Positions 44,569 to 55,042 are shown, numbered from the stretch's first letter. The stretch is 64,000 nucleotides of DNA from Alteromonas sp. 5E99-2 (GCF_017368475.1 NZ_JAFNJE010000011.1:46937-110936); one strand, 5' to 3'. The notes: a model not told the origin generated them from the letters alone. Numbers and translations: made by a program.

Positions 44569-45512
44569 ACTTGGGTAAAGTAGCCGTATTAATGGGCGGT
44601 GCATCGGCAGAACGTGAAGTTTCGCTAAAGTCTGGCGAAGCTGTTTTAAAGGCATTGCTTTCCCGTGGAGTAGATGCATTTAAATTCGATCCGATAGATT
44701 CGCCATTACACACCTTGTCAGAACTCAACGTTGATCGAGTCGTGATCATGTTACATGGCCGTGGTGGTGAGGATGGAACGATTCAAGGCGCGTTAGAGTT
44801 TATGAATATCCCGTACACAGGCAGTGGTGTTTTAGGGTCAGCATTGGCTATGGATAAAATTCATACTAAACAAATTTGGCAAACCTGTGGTTTACCCACT
44901 GCAAACTATCGTGTAGCAGACAAATCATCCTTTGACCCTACTAGCTGTAAGGCTATAATGGACGAAATGAGTGGCACGGTAATGGTTAAGCCTGCTCGAG
45001 AAGGCTCGAGTATTGGTATGGCCAAAGTGAGCAGTGCAAATGCACTTGCCCAAGCCGTGAAAACTGCTTTTGAGTATGACAACCAAGTGTTAATTGAACA
45101 ATATATCGAGGGTGATGAATTTACCATTGGTATCTTGCAGGATAACGCGTTACCGTCAATTCGTATGTCTACGCCTAATATATTTTATGACTACGCTGCA
45201 AAATACCAAGATAGAACTACAGAGTACTTTTGTCCTGCAGGGTTGAGTGAACAAGAAGAGCGAGATTTACGAGCTTTAGCAGAGCGTGCATTTAGTGTGT
45301 TGTCCGCATCGGGCTGGGGGCGTATTGATGCAATGCGAGGTGCCAACGGGCAGTTTTATTTGCTAGAGCTCAATACGATACCTGGCATGACTGCAACGAG
45401 TTTAGTACCCAAAGCTGCTAAAGTCGCAGGAATGTCATTTGAACAGCTCGTTATGGATATAGCAGCGACTAGCTTTGATAAGAACTTTGCTGTGCCCAAA
45501 GAGGTGCGCTAG
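44565..45512 (+). CDS. ddl: D-alanine--D-alanine ligase
   Basis: This ATP-grasp enzyme makes D-Ala-D-Ala for MurF. The 315-residue protein (DdlB-like by size and location) starts with [20 protein letters not shown], has [37 protein letters not shown], and [21 protein letters not shown] tyrosine at the end of the omega-loop region ([10 protein letters not shown]) fits a D-Ala-D-Ala rather than D-Ala-D-Lac ligase. The last base of the TAG is the first base of the ftsQ GTG. Confidence 0.97.
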   Translation: MNLGKVAVLMGGASAEREVSLKSGEAVLKALLSRGVDAFKFDPIDSPLHTLSELNVDRVVIMLHGRGGEDGTIQGALEFMNIPYTGSGVLGSALAMDKIHTKQIWQTCGLPTANYRVADKSSFDPTSCKAIMDEMSGTVMVKPAREGSSIGMAKVSSANALAQAVKTAFEYDNQVLIEQYIEGDEFTIGILQDNALPSIRMSTPNIFYDYAAKYQDRTTEYFCPAGLSEQEERDLRALAERAFSVLSASGWGRIDAMRGANGQFYLLELNTIPGMTATSLVPKAAKVAGMSFEQLVMDIAATSFDKNFAVPKEVR

Positions 45513-46252
45513 TGAAACTAATTAAACGACCAGAAAGCCTTAGTGGTTTTATTTTTTTTGTTCTGGTTGTTGCTGGGTTGTCTTATTTCGGTTTCGTAAT
45601 TCGAGACTATTTGAAAGATGAACAACAGTCCCCGGTACAGGTGATCGAGTTTAGTGGCCAGTTTGAATATTTAAATTTAGGTAAGTTGGAAAGGGTAATC
45701 CGCACTGAGCAACCGGGAAGCTTTTTTGAACTAGATGTAAATCAAGTGCATCAACTAATAGAACAGCAACCTTGGGTGTATCGGGCGTCCATTAGAAAGC
45801 AATGGCCCCATACCTTACAGATTTATTTAGTTGAACAAACACCCGTGGCCACCTGGAATGGTGATATGGTACTTAATCAGTATGGCGAGACATTTAACGT
45901 GGATTCGTCATTATTAGAGTTACCAACCTTGTTTGGCCCTGGAGGAAGTGAAATTACGGCGCTTGAAGGGTTCCATGCGATGGAGTTATTGCTTAGCTCA
46001 AGTGGCTTAACAATTAAAGAGTTATCGCTAAGTGAACGTTTTGCTTGGCGCATACAATTGAATAACGGCATTGACCTGAATTTAGGAAGACAAGAATTCA
46101 TGGACAGGCTACAACGATTTGTCGATGTTTACCCTTTATTGATAACCGAGGGAAAGCCAATCGATTATGTAGATTTGCGCTACGATACCGGTTTAGCAGT
46201 CGGGTGGCGAGACAATAATAAAGAGAACAATGAGAACCGAACGGATGTCTAA
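45512..46252 (+). CDS. ftsQ: Cell division protein FtsQ
   Basis: FtsQ is a bitopic divisome scaffold that binds FtsL and FtsB. It starts at GTG 45512. A short cytoplasmic region leads to a membrane helix (about 12-30), then a POTRA domain (VQVIEFSGQFEYLNLGKLER, QPWVYRASIRKQWPHTLQIY) and the FtsQ beta domain (WNGDMVLNQYGETFNVD, then GWRDNNKEN near the C-terminus). The 246 residues are near the usual size. Its 3' end overlaps ftsA. Confidence 0.95.
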   Translation: MKLIKRPESLSGFIFFVLVVAGLSYFGFVIRDYLKDEQQSPVQVIEFSGQFEYLNLGKLERVIRTEQPGSFFELDVNQVHQLIEQQPWVYRASIRKQWPHTLQIYLVEQTPVATWNGDMVLNQYGETFNVDSSLLELPTLFGPGGSEITALEGFHAMELLLSSSGLTIKELSLSERFAWRIQLNNGIDLNLGRQEFMDRLQRFVDVYPLLITEGKPIDYVDLRYDTGLAVGWRDNNKENNENRTDV

Positions 46253-47474
46253 AACCCCAGAGCGCAATTTAATTGTTGGGCTTGATATTGGTACTACTTG
46301 CGTCAAAGCAGTAGTAGGAGAATTATTAGCCGACGATACCCTCAGTGTAGTGGGTGTTGGTACTCATCCATCTAAAGGCATGGATAAAGGGGGCGTTAAC
46401 GACTTAAATCTGGTTGTAAAATCAGTACAAAGAGCCATTAATGAAATGGAATTGATGGCTGATTGTCGAGTTTCTTCGGTTTTTATGTCAGTCAGTGGTC
46501 GCCATGTTAAATGCCAAAATGAAAATGGCATGGTGCCTATTAATAATCAAGAAGTAACCCAAGACGACGTAGACAGCGTGGTACATGCCGCTCGTTCTGT
46601 GCCTATTGCTGCTGAAAGAAGATTGCTTCATGTATTGCCACAAGAGTTCACCATAGATGTGCAAGAAGGAATTAAAAATCCAATTGGTATGTCTGGAGTG
46701 CGGATGGAAGCCGATGCGCATATTATTACTTGCGCAGATGATATGGCAAAAAACCTAGTTAAATGTGTTGAGCGGTGTGAATTAAACGCTGATCACCTAA
46801 TCTTTTCTGCGTTAGCGTCGTCATATGCTGTTTTAACCGATGATGAACGAGAATTAGGTGTGTGTGTTGTTGATATCGGTGGTGGCACTATTGATATGGT
46901 AATATATACTGATGGAGCAATTCGCCACACAGCGGTTATTCCCGTTGCAGGTAATCAAATTACCAGTGACATTGCAAAAATATTCCGTACGCCTATTAGT
47001 AACGCAGAAGATATAAAAGTGAATTATGCATGCGCACTAAAAGATATGGTCAGCATGGAAGAAAATATTGAGGTACCCAGTGTAGGAGGCCGTCCGGCAA
47101 GGGCTATGTCTCGTCATACATTGGCTGAGGTCATTGAACCTCGTTACCAAGAACTGTTCGAACTCGTTCACGATGAAATACGCGGAAGTGGGTTTGAAGA
47201 GCAAATTGCTGCCGGATTAGTGCTAACCGGTGGCTCAGCGAAAATGGAAGGAGCGGTGGAATTTGCCGAAGAACTCTTTCAAATGCCCGTCAGAGTCGGT
47301 CAACCGTTAGAAATTAAAGGTTTATCGGAATATGTTGACGATGCAGGTTTCGCTACGGCCATAGGCTTGTTACAGTATGGCAAACAACAAAATATAAATA
47401 ACAAGACTGGTTCAACAAAAACCAGCGACTCACTTTTAAGCCGGATACAAAGCTGGTTTAAAGGCGAATTTTAA
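46245..47474 (+). CDS. ftsA: Cell division protein FtsA
   Basis: FtsA is the actin-like protein that tethers FtsZ to the membrane. I place the start at ATG 46245 (SKTPERNLIVGLDIGTTCVK); an ATG at 46230 with AAGAG upstream is equally in frame and cannot be ruled out. ATP-binding segments are LIVGLDIGTTCVKAVVGE, VCVVDIGGGTIDMVIY and AAGLVLTGGSAKMEG. The C-terminal amphipathic membrane-targeting helix is present (LLSRIQSWFKGEF). It is about 409 residues. Confidence 0.97.
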   Translation: MSKTPERNLIVGLDIGTTCVKAVVGELLADDTLSVVGVGTHPSKGMDKGGVNDLNLVVKSVQRAINEMELMADCRVSSVFMSVSGRHVKCQNENGMVPINNQEVTQDDVDSVVHAARSVPIAAERRLLHVLPQEFTIDVQEGIKNPIGMSGVRMEADAHIITCADDMAKNLVKCVERCELNADHLIFSALASSYAVLTDDERELGVCVVDIGGGTIDMVIYTDGAIRHTAVIPVAGNQITSDIAKIFRTPISNAEDIKVNYACALKDMVSMEENIEVPSVGGRPARAMSRHTLAEVIEPRYQELFELVHDEIRGSGFEEQIAAGLVLTGGSAKMEGAVEFAEELFQMPVRVGQPLEIKGLSEYVDDAGFATAIGLLQYGKQQNINNKTGSTKTSDSLLSRIQSWFKGEF

Positions 47475-47582
47475 TTTATAGGGGCGTTAAACGAACAAAT
47501 AATGGTCGGTAGGGAAGCATAAAGGCCAAGGCTTATTTGAACGTAGCGCGAAATGAAAGACGTACAGTTCCGGAGAGTTAGT

Positions 47583-48734
47583 ATGTTTGAGTTAATGGAA
47601 AGTCACGGCGAAGAAGCCGTAATTAAAGTTATTGGTGTTGGTGGCGGTGGTGGTAATGCCGTTGAACACATGGTTTCTCAAAGTATTGAAGGTGTAGAGT
47701 TTATTACCGTTAATACTGATGCACAGGCGCTTAGGCGTTCAAGTGCAAACGTCACCTTGCAAATTGGGTCTAACGTAACCAAAGGGCTTGGTGCAGGTGC
47801 CGATCCCAACCGCGGTCGAGAAGCTGCGCAAGAAGACAGAGAAACTATCCGTCAATCTCTTGAAGGGGCAGACATGGTCTTTATCACAGCCGGCATGGGC
47901 GGTGGTACAGGTACAGGTGCAGCACCCGAAGTCGCTAAAATTGCAAGAGAGATGGGTGTACTAACGGTTGCAGTAGTTACAAAACCGTTTCCTTTCGAAG
48001 GAAAAAAGCGCACTGAATTTGCGAATCAAGGCATAGAAGAACTGTCTAACCATGTAGATTCTCTTATTACGATACCAAACGAAAAATTACTAAAAGTAAT
48101 GGGCCCAGGTACGCCTTTATTGCAAGCGTTTAGCTCTGCAAACGACGTACTACGCGGTGCGGTGCAAGGTATTGCTGAACTTATTACTCGCCCAGGTTTA
48201 ATTAACGTGGATTTCGCCGATGTGAAAACCGTTATGTCTGAAATGGGTACAGCCATGATGGGAAGTGGCTCAGCAACAGGCGAAGACCGTGCAGAAGAAG
48301 CATCAGAAGCGGCTATTGCATGTCCACTTCTTGAAGATATCGATTTATCTGGTGCGCGAGGTATTCTAGTGAATATTACTGCGGGTCCAGACTTCGCAAT
48401 TGATGAGTTTGAAACTGTTGGTAATGCAGTAAAAGCATTCGCATCTGAAAATGCCACTGTTGTTGTGGGAACTGTTATCGATATGGAGATGTCTGAAGAG
48501 TTACGTGTCACTGTTGTAGCAACAGGAATTGGCGCAGAACGCAAACCAGATATTTCTTTAGTAAGCTCTGAAGGTGCTCGCTTATCGGCAACAGCAAGAG
48601 AATTCCAGCCAGCTGGAGAGGCTCGACCTATGACCGAAGGTAACCAAGCATTAAAAGCTGAAGAGCTAGAGCAACCTAAAGACGATTTGGATTATTTAGA
48701 TATTCCGGCATTTTTACGAAAGCAAGCTGACTAA
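47583..48734 (+). CDS. ftsZ: Cell division tubulin homologue FtsZ
   Basis: FtsZ polymerises into the division ring. The frame is open from 47553, but ATG 47583 has GGAG upstream and gives the family N-terminus [20 protein letters not shown] and 383 residues. The tubulin signature [13 protein letters not shown] and the T7-loop region ([11 protein letters not shown]) are clear, as is the C-terminal FtsA/ZipA-binding peptide [16 protein letters not shown] 108-base gap before it probably carries an extra promoter or processing site. A small nested hairpin (48735-48759) follows the stop. Confidence 0.98.
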   Translation: MFELMESHGEEAVIKVIGVGGGGGNAVEHMVSQSIEGVEFITVNTDAQALRRSSANVTLQIGSNVTKGLGAGADPNRGREAAQEDRETIRQSLEGADMVFITAGMGGGTGTGAAPEVAKIAREMGVLTVAVVTKPFPFEGKKRTEFANQGIEELSNHVDSLITIPNEKLLKVMGPGTPLLQAFSSANDVLRGAVQGIAELITRPGLINVDFADVKTVMSEMGTAMMGSGSATGEDRAEEASEAAIACPLLEDIDLSGARGILVNITAGPDFAIDEFETVGNAVKAFASENATVVVGTVIDMEMSEELRVTVVATGIGAERKPDISLVSSEGARLSATAREFQPAGEARPMTEGNQALKAEELEQPKDDLDYLDIPAFLRKQAD

Positions 48735-48787
48735 TTTCCGTTCTTATAAGAATAGGAAAGGTTAATTAAGGGTTTTATTACACTTTT

Positions 48788-48816
48788 TTGACATGTTAGT
48801 GAATGTTCACTATAAT
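48788..48816 (+). promoter_or_regulatory. Consensus sigma-70 promoter of lpxC
   Basis: TTGACA (48788-48793), a 17-bp spacer and TATAAT (48811-48816) give a perfect 12 of 12 match, 38 bases before the lpxC ATG. This would be very strong unless repressed. Confidence 0.92.
48798..48811. promoter_or_regulatory. Palindrome in the lpxC promoter spacer
   Basis: AGTGAA-TG-TTCACT is a perfect 6+6 inverted repeat that fills the spacer and touches the first base of the -10 box. The geometry is that of a repressor site. The binding protein is unknown. Confidence 0.6.
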
Positions 48817-48853
48817 GCGCGCCCAGTTTTAAGGTAAGGCTGCTTTAGACGTT

Positions 48854-49765
48854 ATGATCAGACAACGCACAATTAAACATTCGGTACAAGAAACAGGTAT
48901 CGGACTGCATAAAGGTGAAAAGGTCACTATGACTCTCCGGCCAGCCCCTGCGAATACAGGAATTGTATTTCGTCGGGTTGATCTTGAACCTTATGCCGAC
49001 ATTCCTGCCCGCGCTAATGCCGTGGGCGACACTATGTTGTGTACTTGCATAAGCAACGAAGACGGTGCCACTATCAATACGGTAGAGCATCTCGCTTCAG
49101 CTATGGCGGGGTTAGGAATTGATAACCTTATTGTGGAAGTAAATAGCAATGAACTGCCTATTATGGATGGCAGTGCCAGTCCATTTATTTTCTTGCTTCA
49201 AAGTGCGGGAATTGAAGAACTCAGCGCACCTAAGCGTTTTATTCGACTGAACAAAACAGTGCGAGTTGAAGAGGGTGATAAATGGGCAGAACTTCGTCCT
49301 TTCGAAGGATTTAGGGTTAACTTTGCTATCGATTTTGATCACCCAGCTATCAAGCAAACTCGTCAACATATGGTTATAGACTTCAGTACCGCGTCGTATA
49401 TTGAAGAAATTAGCCGTGCTAGAACCTTCGGTTTTATGCGAGATTTAGAATACATGAACGCTAACAACTTAGCGTTAGGTGGTTCTATGGAAAATGCGGT
49501 TGCACTAGACGAATACCGAGTTTTGAATCCTGAAGGGCTTCGTTACGATGATGAATTCCTTAAACACAAAATTCTTGATGCTGTGGGCGACTTGTTTTTG
49601 GGTGGACACAGTATTATTGGTGAATTGTGTGCTTATAAAACAGGACACGGGCTCAACAATAAATTATTGAACGCGGTGTTAGCGAAAACAGATGCATGGG
49701 AATATGTGCAGTTTGATGACTCGCAAAATTCCCCAATACAATACGCAGACCCAGTGTTTGCTTAA
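48854..49765 (+). CDS. lpxC: UDP-3-O-acyl-GlcNAc deacetylase LpxC
   Basis: LpxC is the zinc enzyme of the committed step of lipid A synthesis. The 303-residue protein starts [20 protein letters not shown], with the zinc and catalytic segment [19 protein letters not shown] (His and the general-base Glu), the substrate loop, and the second zinc region [20 protein letters not shown] followed by KTGHGLNN with the catalytic His. In E. coli its level is set by FtsH proteolysis; here the promoter is perfect consensus with a palindrome inside it, so transcriptional control is possible. A strong terminator follows. Confidence 0.97.
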   Translation: MIRQRTIKHSVQETGIGLHKGEKVTMTLRPAPANTGIVFRRVDLEPYADIPARANAVGDTMLCTCISNEDGATINTVEHLASAMAGLGIDNLIVEVNSNELPIMDGSASPFIFLLQSAGIEELSAPKRFIRLNKTVRVEEGDKWAELRPFEGFRVNFAIDFDHPAIKQTRQHMVIDFSTASYIEEISRARTFGFMRDLEYMNANNLALGGSMENAVALDEYRVLNPEGLRYDDEFLKHKILDAVGDLFLGGHSIIGELCAYKTGHGLNNKLLNAVLAKTDAWEYVQFDDSQNSPIQYADPVFA

Positions 49766-49790
49766 AAAACCACCGAAAGGTGGTTTTTTT
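49764..49790 (+). terminator. Rho-independent terminator of lpxC
   Basis: AAAAAACCACC (49764-49774), GAAA tetraloop, GGTGGTTTTTTT (49779-49790). It overlaps the lpxC stop and insulates the division block from the M23/secA genes. Confidence 0.93.
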
Positions 49791-49814
49791 ATGCTTCCTT
49801 TATAGGTATTAAGA

Positions 49815-49843
49815 TTGAGTCGGATATCAGTCGCAGGTACACT
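49815..49843 (+). promoter_or_regulatory. Candidate promoter of the M23 peptidase gene
   Basis: TTGAGT (49815-49820), a 17-bp spacer, then TACACT (49838-49843). An inverted repeat, GATATCAG (49823-49830) / CTGATATC (49848-49855), straddles the -10 box, which suggests an operator. Confidence 0.55.
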
Positions 49844-49873
49844 AGAGCTGATATCAATTTTTAAAGGAAGGCA

Positions 49874-50740
49874 ATGAAACTTACGTTGACATTGCAAGGC
49901 AAACACAGCAACTATTCTGGGCATTTTTCGCTCCGGCAGTTGATCAGTGCGCTTGTACTTTTGTCACTCATCTTTCTAGTTTCTAGCCGTTCAACTACCT
50001 CTACCCAAGAACAAATCGCACGAATTCAATTAGCTCAACAGGCAGTAACTGAAGAAAGTCAGGACGTGGCGAACTTACAAGCAAAAGTTGATAGCCAACT
50101 TGCTGTTTATGCGACGGAAATTAGCCAGTTGAAATTTACCTTGGCGCAATTAGAGAATACGAGTAATCAGCTTTCTAGCAAACTAGAAGTGGACTTTTCA
50201 AGCTCAGAAGAACACACCCATACCGTTAGCACTGCTGCGGTTATACCTATCCAAAATGAAATAGACGCACTGAAAGAACAAACAGTAAATAAACAAAGAC
50301 AACTATCAATACTTGAAAAAGTATATCTTGGTCACCATTTAGAAGAACAGGTTCAGTTATCTGGCCGACCTGTTGAGTGGGGGTGGCTGACATCATCTTA
50401 TGGTTTAAGAAAAGATCCCTTTACTGGTAAAGAAGCCATGCACAAAGGTGTGGATTTTGCGGGTAAAGACGAAGGAAACGTAATCTCTACCGGGGCAGGT
50501 ATCGTGTCTTGGGCAGGTGAAAGACATGGTTATGGTCTGCTAGTGGAAGTGGATCATGGCAACGGATTAGTAACAAGATACGGACATAATAGTGAGTTAA
50601 ATGTTCGGGTTGGTGACGTAGTTACCAAAGGTGATACTCTCGCGGCAATGGGGAACACAGGACGCTCAACTGGAGTGCATGTTCATTACGAAGTATTAAA
50701 GAACGGTAAGCAGGTCGATCCTCTTGCCTATATTAAATAA
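49874..50740 (+). CDS. M23 (LytM-type) peptidoglycan endopeptidase
   Basis: The 288-residue protein has one N-terminal membrane anchor (about 19-38), a periplasmic coiled coil (about 45-140) and a C-terminal LytM domain. The zinc ligands are intact: HKGVDF (His and Asp), and HVHYEV near the end, with GMGNTGRSTG-like loop (AAMGNTGRSTGVHVHY). Such enzymes cut peptide cross-links during growth or division, or act as activators when ligands are lost; here it should be active. AAGGAAGG precedes the ATG. It stands between lpxC and secA, where enterobacteria have secM; I see no SecM-type arrest motif at its C-terminus. Confidence 0.9.
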   Translation: MKLTLTLQGKHSNYSGHFSLRQLISALVLLSLIFLVSSRSTTSTQEQIARIQLAQQAVTEESQDVANLQAKVDSQLAVYATEISQLKFTLAQLENTSNQLSSKLEVDFSSSEEHTHTVSTAAVIPIQNEIDALKEQTVNKQRQLSILEKVYLGHHLEEQVQLSGRPVEWGWLTSSYGLRKDPFTGKEAMHKGVDFAGKDEGNVISTGAGIVSWAGERHGYGLLVEVDHGNGLVTRYGHNSELNVRVGDVVTKGDTLAAMGNTGRSTGVHVHYEVLKNGKQVDPLAYIK

Positions 50741-50793
50741 ACGTTGAACCCATCAAACATCAATATGCAATAAAGTAGTGGATTAAATTAGCA

Positions 50794-53523
50794 ATGTTCT
50801 CAAGCATACTTAATAAAATATTTGGCAGTCGTAACGACCGTTTACTAAAAACTCTAAGAAAAGACGTAGTCGCGATTAATGCTCTAGAAGAGGACTTCGA
50901 AAAGCTTGATGACGAACAACTTAAAGCTAAAACCGCAGAATTTAAAGCTGCGCTGAGTGAAGGTAAAACCTTAGACGATATTTTGATACCTGCATTTGCT
51001 ACTGTGCGTGAAGCCAGTAAGCGAGTGTTTGGTATGCGCCACTTTGACGTGCAAATGCTAGGTGGACAAGTATTACACCAAGGCAAAATTTCTGAGATGC
51101 GAACTGGTGAAGGTAAAACTCTTACCTCGACTTTACCTACTTACCTTAATGCAATTTCAGGTAAAGGTGTGCATGTTATAACGGTAAACGATTACCTAGC
51201 GAAACGGGATGCTGATTGGAGTCGCCCGTTATTCGAATTTTTAGGATTAACCGTTGGTTGTAACATTCCAGGGCTTATGCCTGATCAGAAGAAAGCTGCC
51301 TATGAAGCTGATATCACCTACGGCACAAACAACGAATTTGGTTTTGATTACCTGCGCGATAATATGGCATTTAGCCCTGAGCAGCGGGTACAAAGAGCAC
51401 TGAACTATGCGGTAATTGATGAGGTAGATTCCATTCTTATCGATGAAGCTAGAACACCGCTTATTATTTCTGGTGCTGCTGAAGACAACGCTCAGTTATA
51501 TGTTGCTATTAATACCATTATCCCTGAATTGGAGCAGCAAGAACAAGAAGACGAAGAAGACAACTTTGGCGATGGTGATTTCACCATTGATGAGAAAGGC
51601 AAGCAAGTTCACCTTACCGAAAAAGGTCAAATACACGTAGAAGAAGTGTTAAAGAAAAACGGTGTATTACCCGAAGAAGAATCCTTATTTGCTGCTGCAA
51701 ATATTTCTCTTTTACATCACGTTAATGCTGCTTTAAGAGCACACAAGCTATATCAAAAAGACGTGGATTACATTGTTAAAGGCAGTGAAGTCATTATTGT
51801 TGATGAGCACACCGGTAGAACAATGGAAGGGCGCCGTTGGTCAGAAGGTTTACACCAAGCCGTAGAAGCCAAAGAAGGCGTGAAAATTCAAAATGAAAAC
51901 CAAACATTAGCGTCGATTACCTTTCAAAATTACTTCCGTTTATATGAAAAACTAGGCGGCATGACAGGTACAGCTGATACCGAAGCCTTTGAATTCAACC
52001 ATATCTATAGCTTGGAAACCGTAGTTATTCCTACGAATAAGCCTATGGTTCGTAAAGATATGGCAGATTTGATTTATTTAACAGCGGAAGAAAAATACGA
52101 CGCCATTGTTGAAGATATTAAAGAATGTTCTGGCCGAGGCCAGCCTATCTTAGTAGGTACGGTATCAATAGAAAACTCAGAGTTGCTTTCAAGTGTGCTT
52201 AAGAAAGCGAAAATTCCTCATAAAGTATTGAATGCTAAGTTCCATGAACAAGAAGCCGACATTGTTGCTCAAGCTGGCCGTCCAGGTGCGGTAACAATTG
52301 CCACTAACATGGCGGGTCGTGGAACTGATATTGTTTTAGGCGGGAATTGGCAAGCAGAAGTAGAAGCAATTAACGACCCTAAACCTGAAACAGTTGAACG
52401 CATTAAAAACGAATGGAAAGAGCGTCATGCACAAGTACTAGATGCGGGCGGTTTACATATTATTGGTACGGAAAGACACGAATCACGTCGAATTGATAAC
52501 CAATTACGAGGTCGTTCTGGCCGTCAAGGAGATAAAGGCTCATCTCGTTTCTATTTGTCTTTAGACGATGCTCTGATGCGCATTTTTGCTTCTGAAAAAA
52601 TGGGTAATATGATGAAGCGCTTAGGCATGGAAAAAGGCGAAGCTATTGAGCACCCTTGGGTCACTCGTGCAATTGAAAATGCCCAGCGTAAAGTGGAAGG
52701 CCGAAACTTCGACATACGTAAACAGCTACTTGAATACGATGATGTAGCCAATGACCAACGTAAAGTTATTTACGAGCAACGCAACGAATTGCTTGATGAA
52801 GGTGATATTGGCGAAACCATTGATATCATCAGAGAAGATGTCTTAAACGGTGTGGTAGACGAATATATTCCTCCACAATCTTTAGAAGAAATGTGGGATA
52901 TACCGGGCTTAGAAGATCGCTTAAAAGCCGACTTCGATGTTGCACTACCCGTTAAGCAATGGCTAGACGATGAAGACAAACTGTACGAAGAAAAAGTACG
53001 TGAGCGTATTTTAGAAAAAGTGATTGGCGCGTACAAAGAAAAAGAAGAGTTTGTCGGACCAGAAGTGCTAAGGCAGTTTGAAAAATCGGTCATGTTACAA
53101 AACCTAGATTCTCATTGGAAAGAGCATTTAGCGGCAATGGACCATTTGCGCCAAGGTATTCATTTACGTGGCTATGCACAGAAAAACCCTCAGCAAGAAT
53201 ACAAGCGCGAAAGCTTTGAGCTGTTTTCCGGCATGCTTGAAGGCTTAAAGGCTGAAGTTGTACGTATTTTAAGTAAGGTACAAGTGCGAGCTGAATCTGA
53301 TGTGGCTGCGGTTGATGAACAAAGACGACAAGCTGACGATGTACCTAAAAACTACGAACACGAAGACGCACAACAAGCTGTGGCCACCAGTGCGCCAGCT
53401 GCACCAGCGGAAGCTCAAGGGGCTAAGCCAATGGTTAGAGAAGGTGCCAAAGTTGGCCGTAATGAGCTTTGTCCTTGTGGTTCTGGTAAGAAATACAAGC
53501 ATTGCCACGGTAAACTGAGCTAG
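50794..53523 (+). CDS. secA: Preprotein translocase ATPase SecA
   Basis: SecA drives proteins through SecYEG. The 909-residue protein has Walker [15 protein letters not shown], the [18 protein letters not shown] box, the second nucleotide domain with [15 protein letters not shown] and [20 protein letters not shown], and the preprotein and helical-scaffold regions. The C-terminal zinc-binding SecB site is intact ([16 protein letters not shown]). mutT begins nine bases after its stop, a conserved pair. Confidence 0.98.
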   Translation: MFSSILNKIFGSRNDRLLKTLRKDVVAINALEEDFEKLDDEQLKAKTAEFKAALSEGKTLDDILIPAFATVREASKRVFGMRHFDVQMLGGQVLHQGKISEMRTGEGKTLTSTLPTYLNAISGKGVHVITVNDYLAKRDADWSRPLFEFLGLTVGCNIPGLMPDQKKAAYEADITYGTNNEFGFDYLRDNMAFSPEQRVQRALNYAVIDEVDSILIDEARTPLIISGAAEDNAQLYVAINTIIPELEQQEQEDEEDNFGDGDFTIDEKGKQVHLTEKGQIHVEEVLKKNGVLPEEESLFAAANISLLHHVNAALRAHKLYQKDVDYIVKGSEVIIVDEHTGRTMEGRRWSEGLHQAVEAKEGVKIQNENQTLASITFQNYFRLYEKLGGMTGTADTEAFEFNHIYSLETVVIPTNKPMVRKDMADLIYLTAEEKYDAIVEDIKECSGRGQPILVGTVSIENSELLSSVLKKAKIPHKVLNAKFHEQEADIVAQAGRPGAVTIATNMAGRGTDIVLGGNWQAEVEAINDPKPETVERIKNEWKERHAQVLDAGGLHIIGTERHESRRIDNQLRGRSGRQGDKGSSRFYLSLDDALMRIFASEKMGNMMKRLGMEKGEAIEHPWVTRAIENAQRKVEGRNFDIRKQLLEYDDVANDQRKVIYEQRNELLDEGDIGETIDIIREDVLNGVVDEYIPPQSLEEMWDIPGLEDRLKADFDVALPVKQWLDDEDKLYEEKVRERILEKVIGAYKEKEEFVGPEVLRQFEKSVMLQNLDSHWKEHLAAMDHLRQGIHLRGYAQKNPQQEYKRESFELFSGMLEGLKAEVVRILSKVQVRAESDVAAVDEQRRQADDVPKNYEHEDAQQAVATSAPAAPAEAQGAKPMVREGAKVGRNELCPCGSGKKYKHCHGKLS

Positions 53524-53531
53524 AACCCTTA

Positions 53532-53918
53532 ATGTCTCATGTTAACGTTGCGGTAGGCGTTGTAGTAAAAGATCAGGCTGTATTCGTGTGTAAGCGTGCA
53601 GCCGACGCACACCAAGGTAATTTGTGGGAGTTTCCCGGTGGAAAAATTGAAGCTGGGGAAAGTCCTGAACAGGGACTCGCTCGTGAGTTGTTCGAAGAAA
53701 TAGATATTCGAATTCAAGATGCTCAAGAGCTGATCACGTTAACCCATGATTACGGTGACAAACAGGTTCGTTTACACGTTTATAAAGTAGAGTCATTTAC
53801 TGGCGAAGCCAAAGGAAAAGAAGGCCAGCCCAGTGAGTGGCGAGCCATTTCCCTTTTACAATACAACGACTTCCCAGCAGCCAATAAGCCGATTATCGAC
53901 GGGCTCAAAAATTCCTAA
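53532..53918 (+). CDS. mutT: 8-oxo-dGTP pyrophosphohydrolase MutT
   Basis: MutT cleans 8-oxo-dGTP from the nucleotide pool. The 128-residue Nudix protein has LWEFPGGKIEAGESPEQGLA then RELFEEIDI (residues 37-59). The catalytic Glu cluster is complete; only the penultimate glycine of the Nudix consensus is aspartate here, which need not affect activity. Size and position after secA match gammaproteobacterial mutT. It converges on the aspartoacylase-like gene with three bases between stops and no visible terminator. Confidence 0.93.
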   Translation: MSHVNVAVGVVVKDQAVFVCKRAADAHQGNLWEFPGGKIEAGESPEQGLARELFEEIDIRIQDAQELITLTHDYGDKQVRLHVYKVESFTGEAKGKEGQPSEWRAISLLQYNDFPAANKPIIDGLKNS

Positions 53919-53921
53919 GCC

Positions 53922-54818
53922 TTAAACCTCAAATTTATCAGAAGTGGCAAAAGCCACATTGTATTTATGGTAGGCCGCTTCATTTATAAAATGGGGATAA
54001 GTGGTTTCGCCTTCCCATAGTGAAACACCTCCACTTAGGGATACAAAAATGGGGTCGCCCTTATTCAACTGGGTAAAATCACTGTCTTGTAAATCAGAAT
54101 GAATTGCCCAATCACGTAATTGATGTAAATCACTCACGTTTTCTGTGTTGTCAGGGTAGTAAACTGTACCAGTAAGGCGAAAGGCTTCTGTTTTAGCTAG
54201 AGTGTCAGCGCAATTGGGTTGTGCGTTGTATAATGCGCAATAGGCAAGAATATGGGTAGTAAGCTCAATAGTTTGGGCTGATATCTCTGCACGACACACA
54301 CCTTGAGGTTGTGCGCCCACTTCAACCATGACCCCTCGTTTGCCTATAGTGCAAAGATAAGGGTGAGATGCAGGTGGTTGTTCATCTTCAACTAAAATAA
54401 CCGCGCTGGGCATAGCTTGCTTTACATAACGGGCTAAACCAATATGGAAGTCATCAAGTTCCAATATAATTAAACATGGTCCCATGGCAGAGGTGGTATT
54501 GTGAATATCAATGACGAAGTCTGTTGTTGGTTCCTGCTTTGGACCCCATTTTTTATCGAATTCTCGTGCTCGTTTTGCTTCATAACAGGTGTTTGCTTCT
54601 GAATTCAAATTATCTAACGTAAATTGCCTGTTTAAATCTTCTTCAGTAAAACGGGTATTTTGAGTTACCGCGTTAGGGTTACCAATATCAAATTGTAAAT
54701 TAATAGAGGGAAATTTATCCACAAGGCCTTGGCGTACTGTGTCGGTTAATACTGCCAAACCGCTCATTTCATTTCCGTGGGTACCGCCAACAATTAAACA
54801 CTGATTAATTTTACTCAC
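53922..54818 (-). CDS. Aspartoacylase / succinylglutamate desuccinylase family
   Basis: The 298-residue zinc carboxypeptidase-fold protein starts with INQCLIVGGTHGNEMSGLAV (His and Glu zinc ligands) and has FVIDIHNTTSAMGPCLIIL with the third ligand, plus the catalytic Glu in GVMVEVGAQPQGV. The set fits the aspartoacylase (AspA) branch, which removes acetyl from N-acetylaspartate or related acyl amino acids, better than AstE. Bacterial substrates are poorly known. It lies 14 bases past the yacG start on the same strand, within an insertion between mutT and yacG relative to the usual gene order. Confidence 0.85.
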   Translation of the reverse strand: MSKINQCLIVGGTHGNEMSGLAVLTDTVRQGLVDKFPSINLQFDIGNPNAVTQNTRFTEEDLNRQFTLDNLNSEANTCYEAKRAREFDKKWGPKQEPTTDFVIDIHNTTSAMGPCLIILELDDFHIGLARYVKQAMPSAVILVEDEQPPASHPYLCTIGKRGVMVEVGAQPQGVCRAEISAQTIELTTHILAYCALYNAQPNCADTLAKTEAFRLTGTVYYPDNTENVSDLHQLRDWAIHSDLQDSDFTQLNKGDPIFVSLSGGVSLWEGETTYPHFINEAAYHKYNVAFATSDKFEV

Positions 54819-54832
54819 GTTATGTATGCTCT

Positions 54833-55042
54833 TTATTGTTTGTCGAATGTCTTAATGAACGCAGCTAATTCGTCATCTGACATCTCATTTGGGTCTATTG
54901 CTGGTTTACCCGCTATGGTGTGTTGCTCTTCTGCCCAGTCGCCTAAATCAATCATTTGACAACGTTTACTACAGAAAGGACGAAATTCAGAGCGGCTAGA
55001 CCACTCAACTTTTTGTGAACAGGTAGGACAAGAAACATTCAT
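54833..55042 (-). CDS. yacG: DNA gyrase inhibitor YacG
   Basis: YacG is a small zinc protein that binds GyrB and inhibits gyrase. The 69-residue sequence has CPTC and CSKRC zinc pairs, then [15 protein letters not shown], the family signature. Its start adjoins the zapD stop directly, as in many gammaproteobacteria. Confidence 0.95.
   Translation of the reverse strand: MNVSCPTCSQKVEWSSRSEFRPFCSKRCQMIDLGDWAEEQHTIAGKPAIDPNEMSDDELAAFIKTFDKQ

Noticed and set aside
48026-48544. 172-codon open frame antisense to ftsZ
   Set aside because: It lies fully inside ftsZ, has a Ser/Ile-rich composition typical of a reverse frame, and no ribosome-binding site.
49874-50740. secM-like arrest peptide at the C-terminus of the M23 protein
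   Set aside because: The last residues (NGKQVDPLAYIK) show no SecM arrest motif and are part of the LytM fold.
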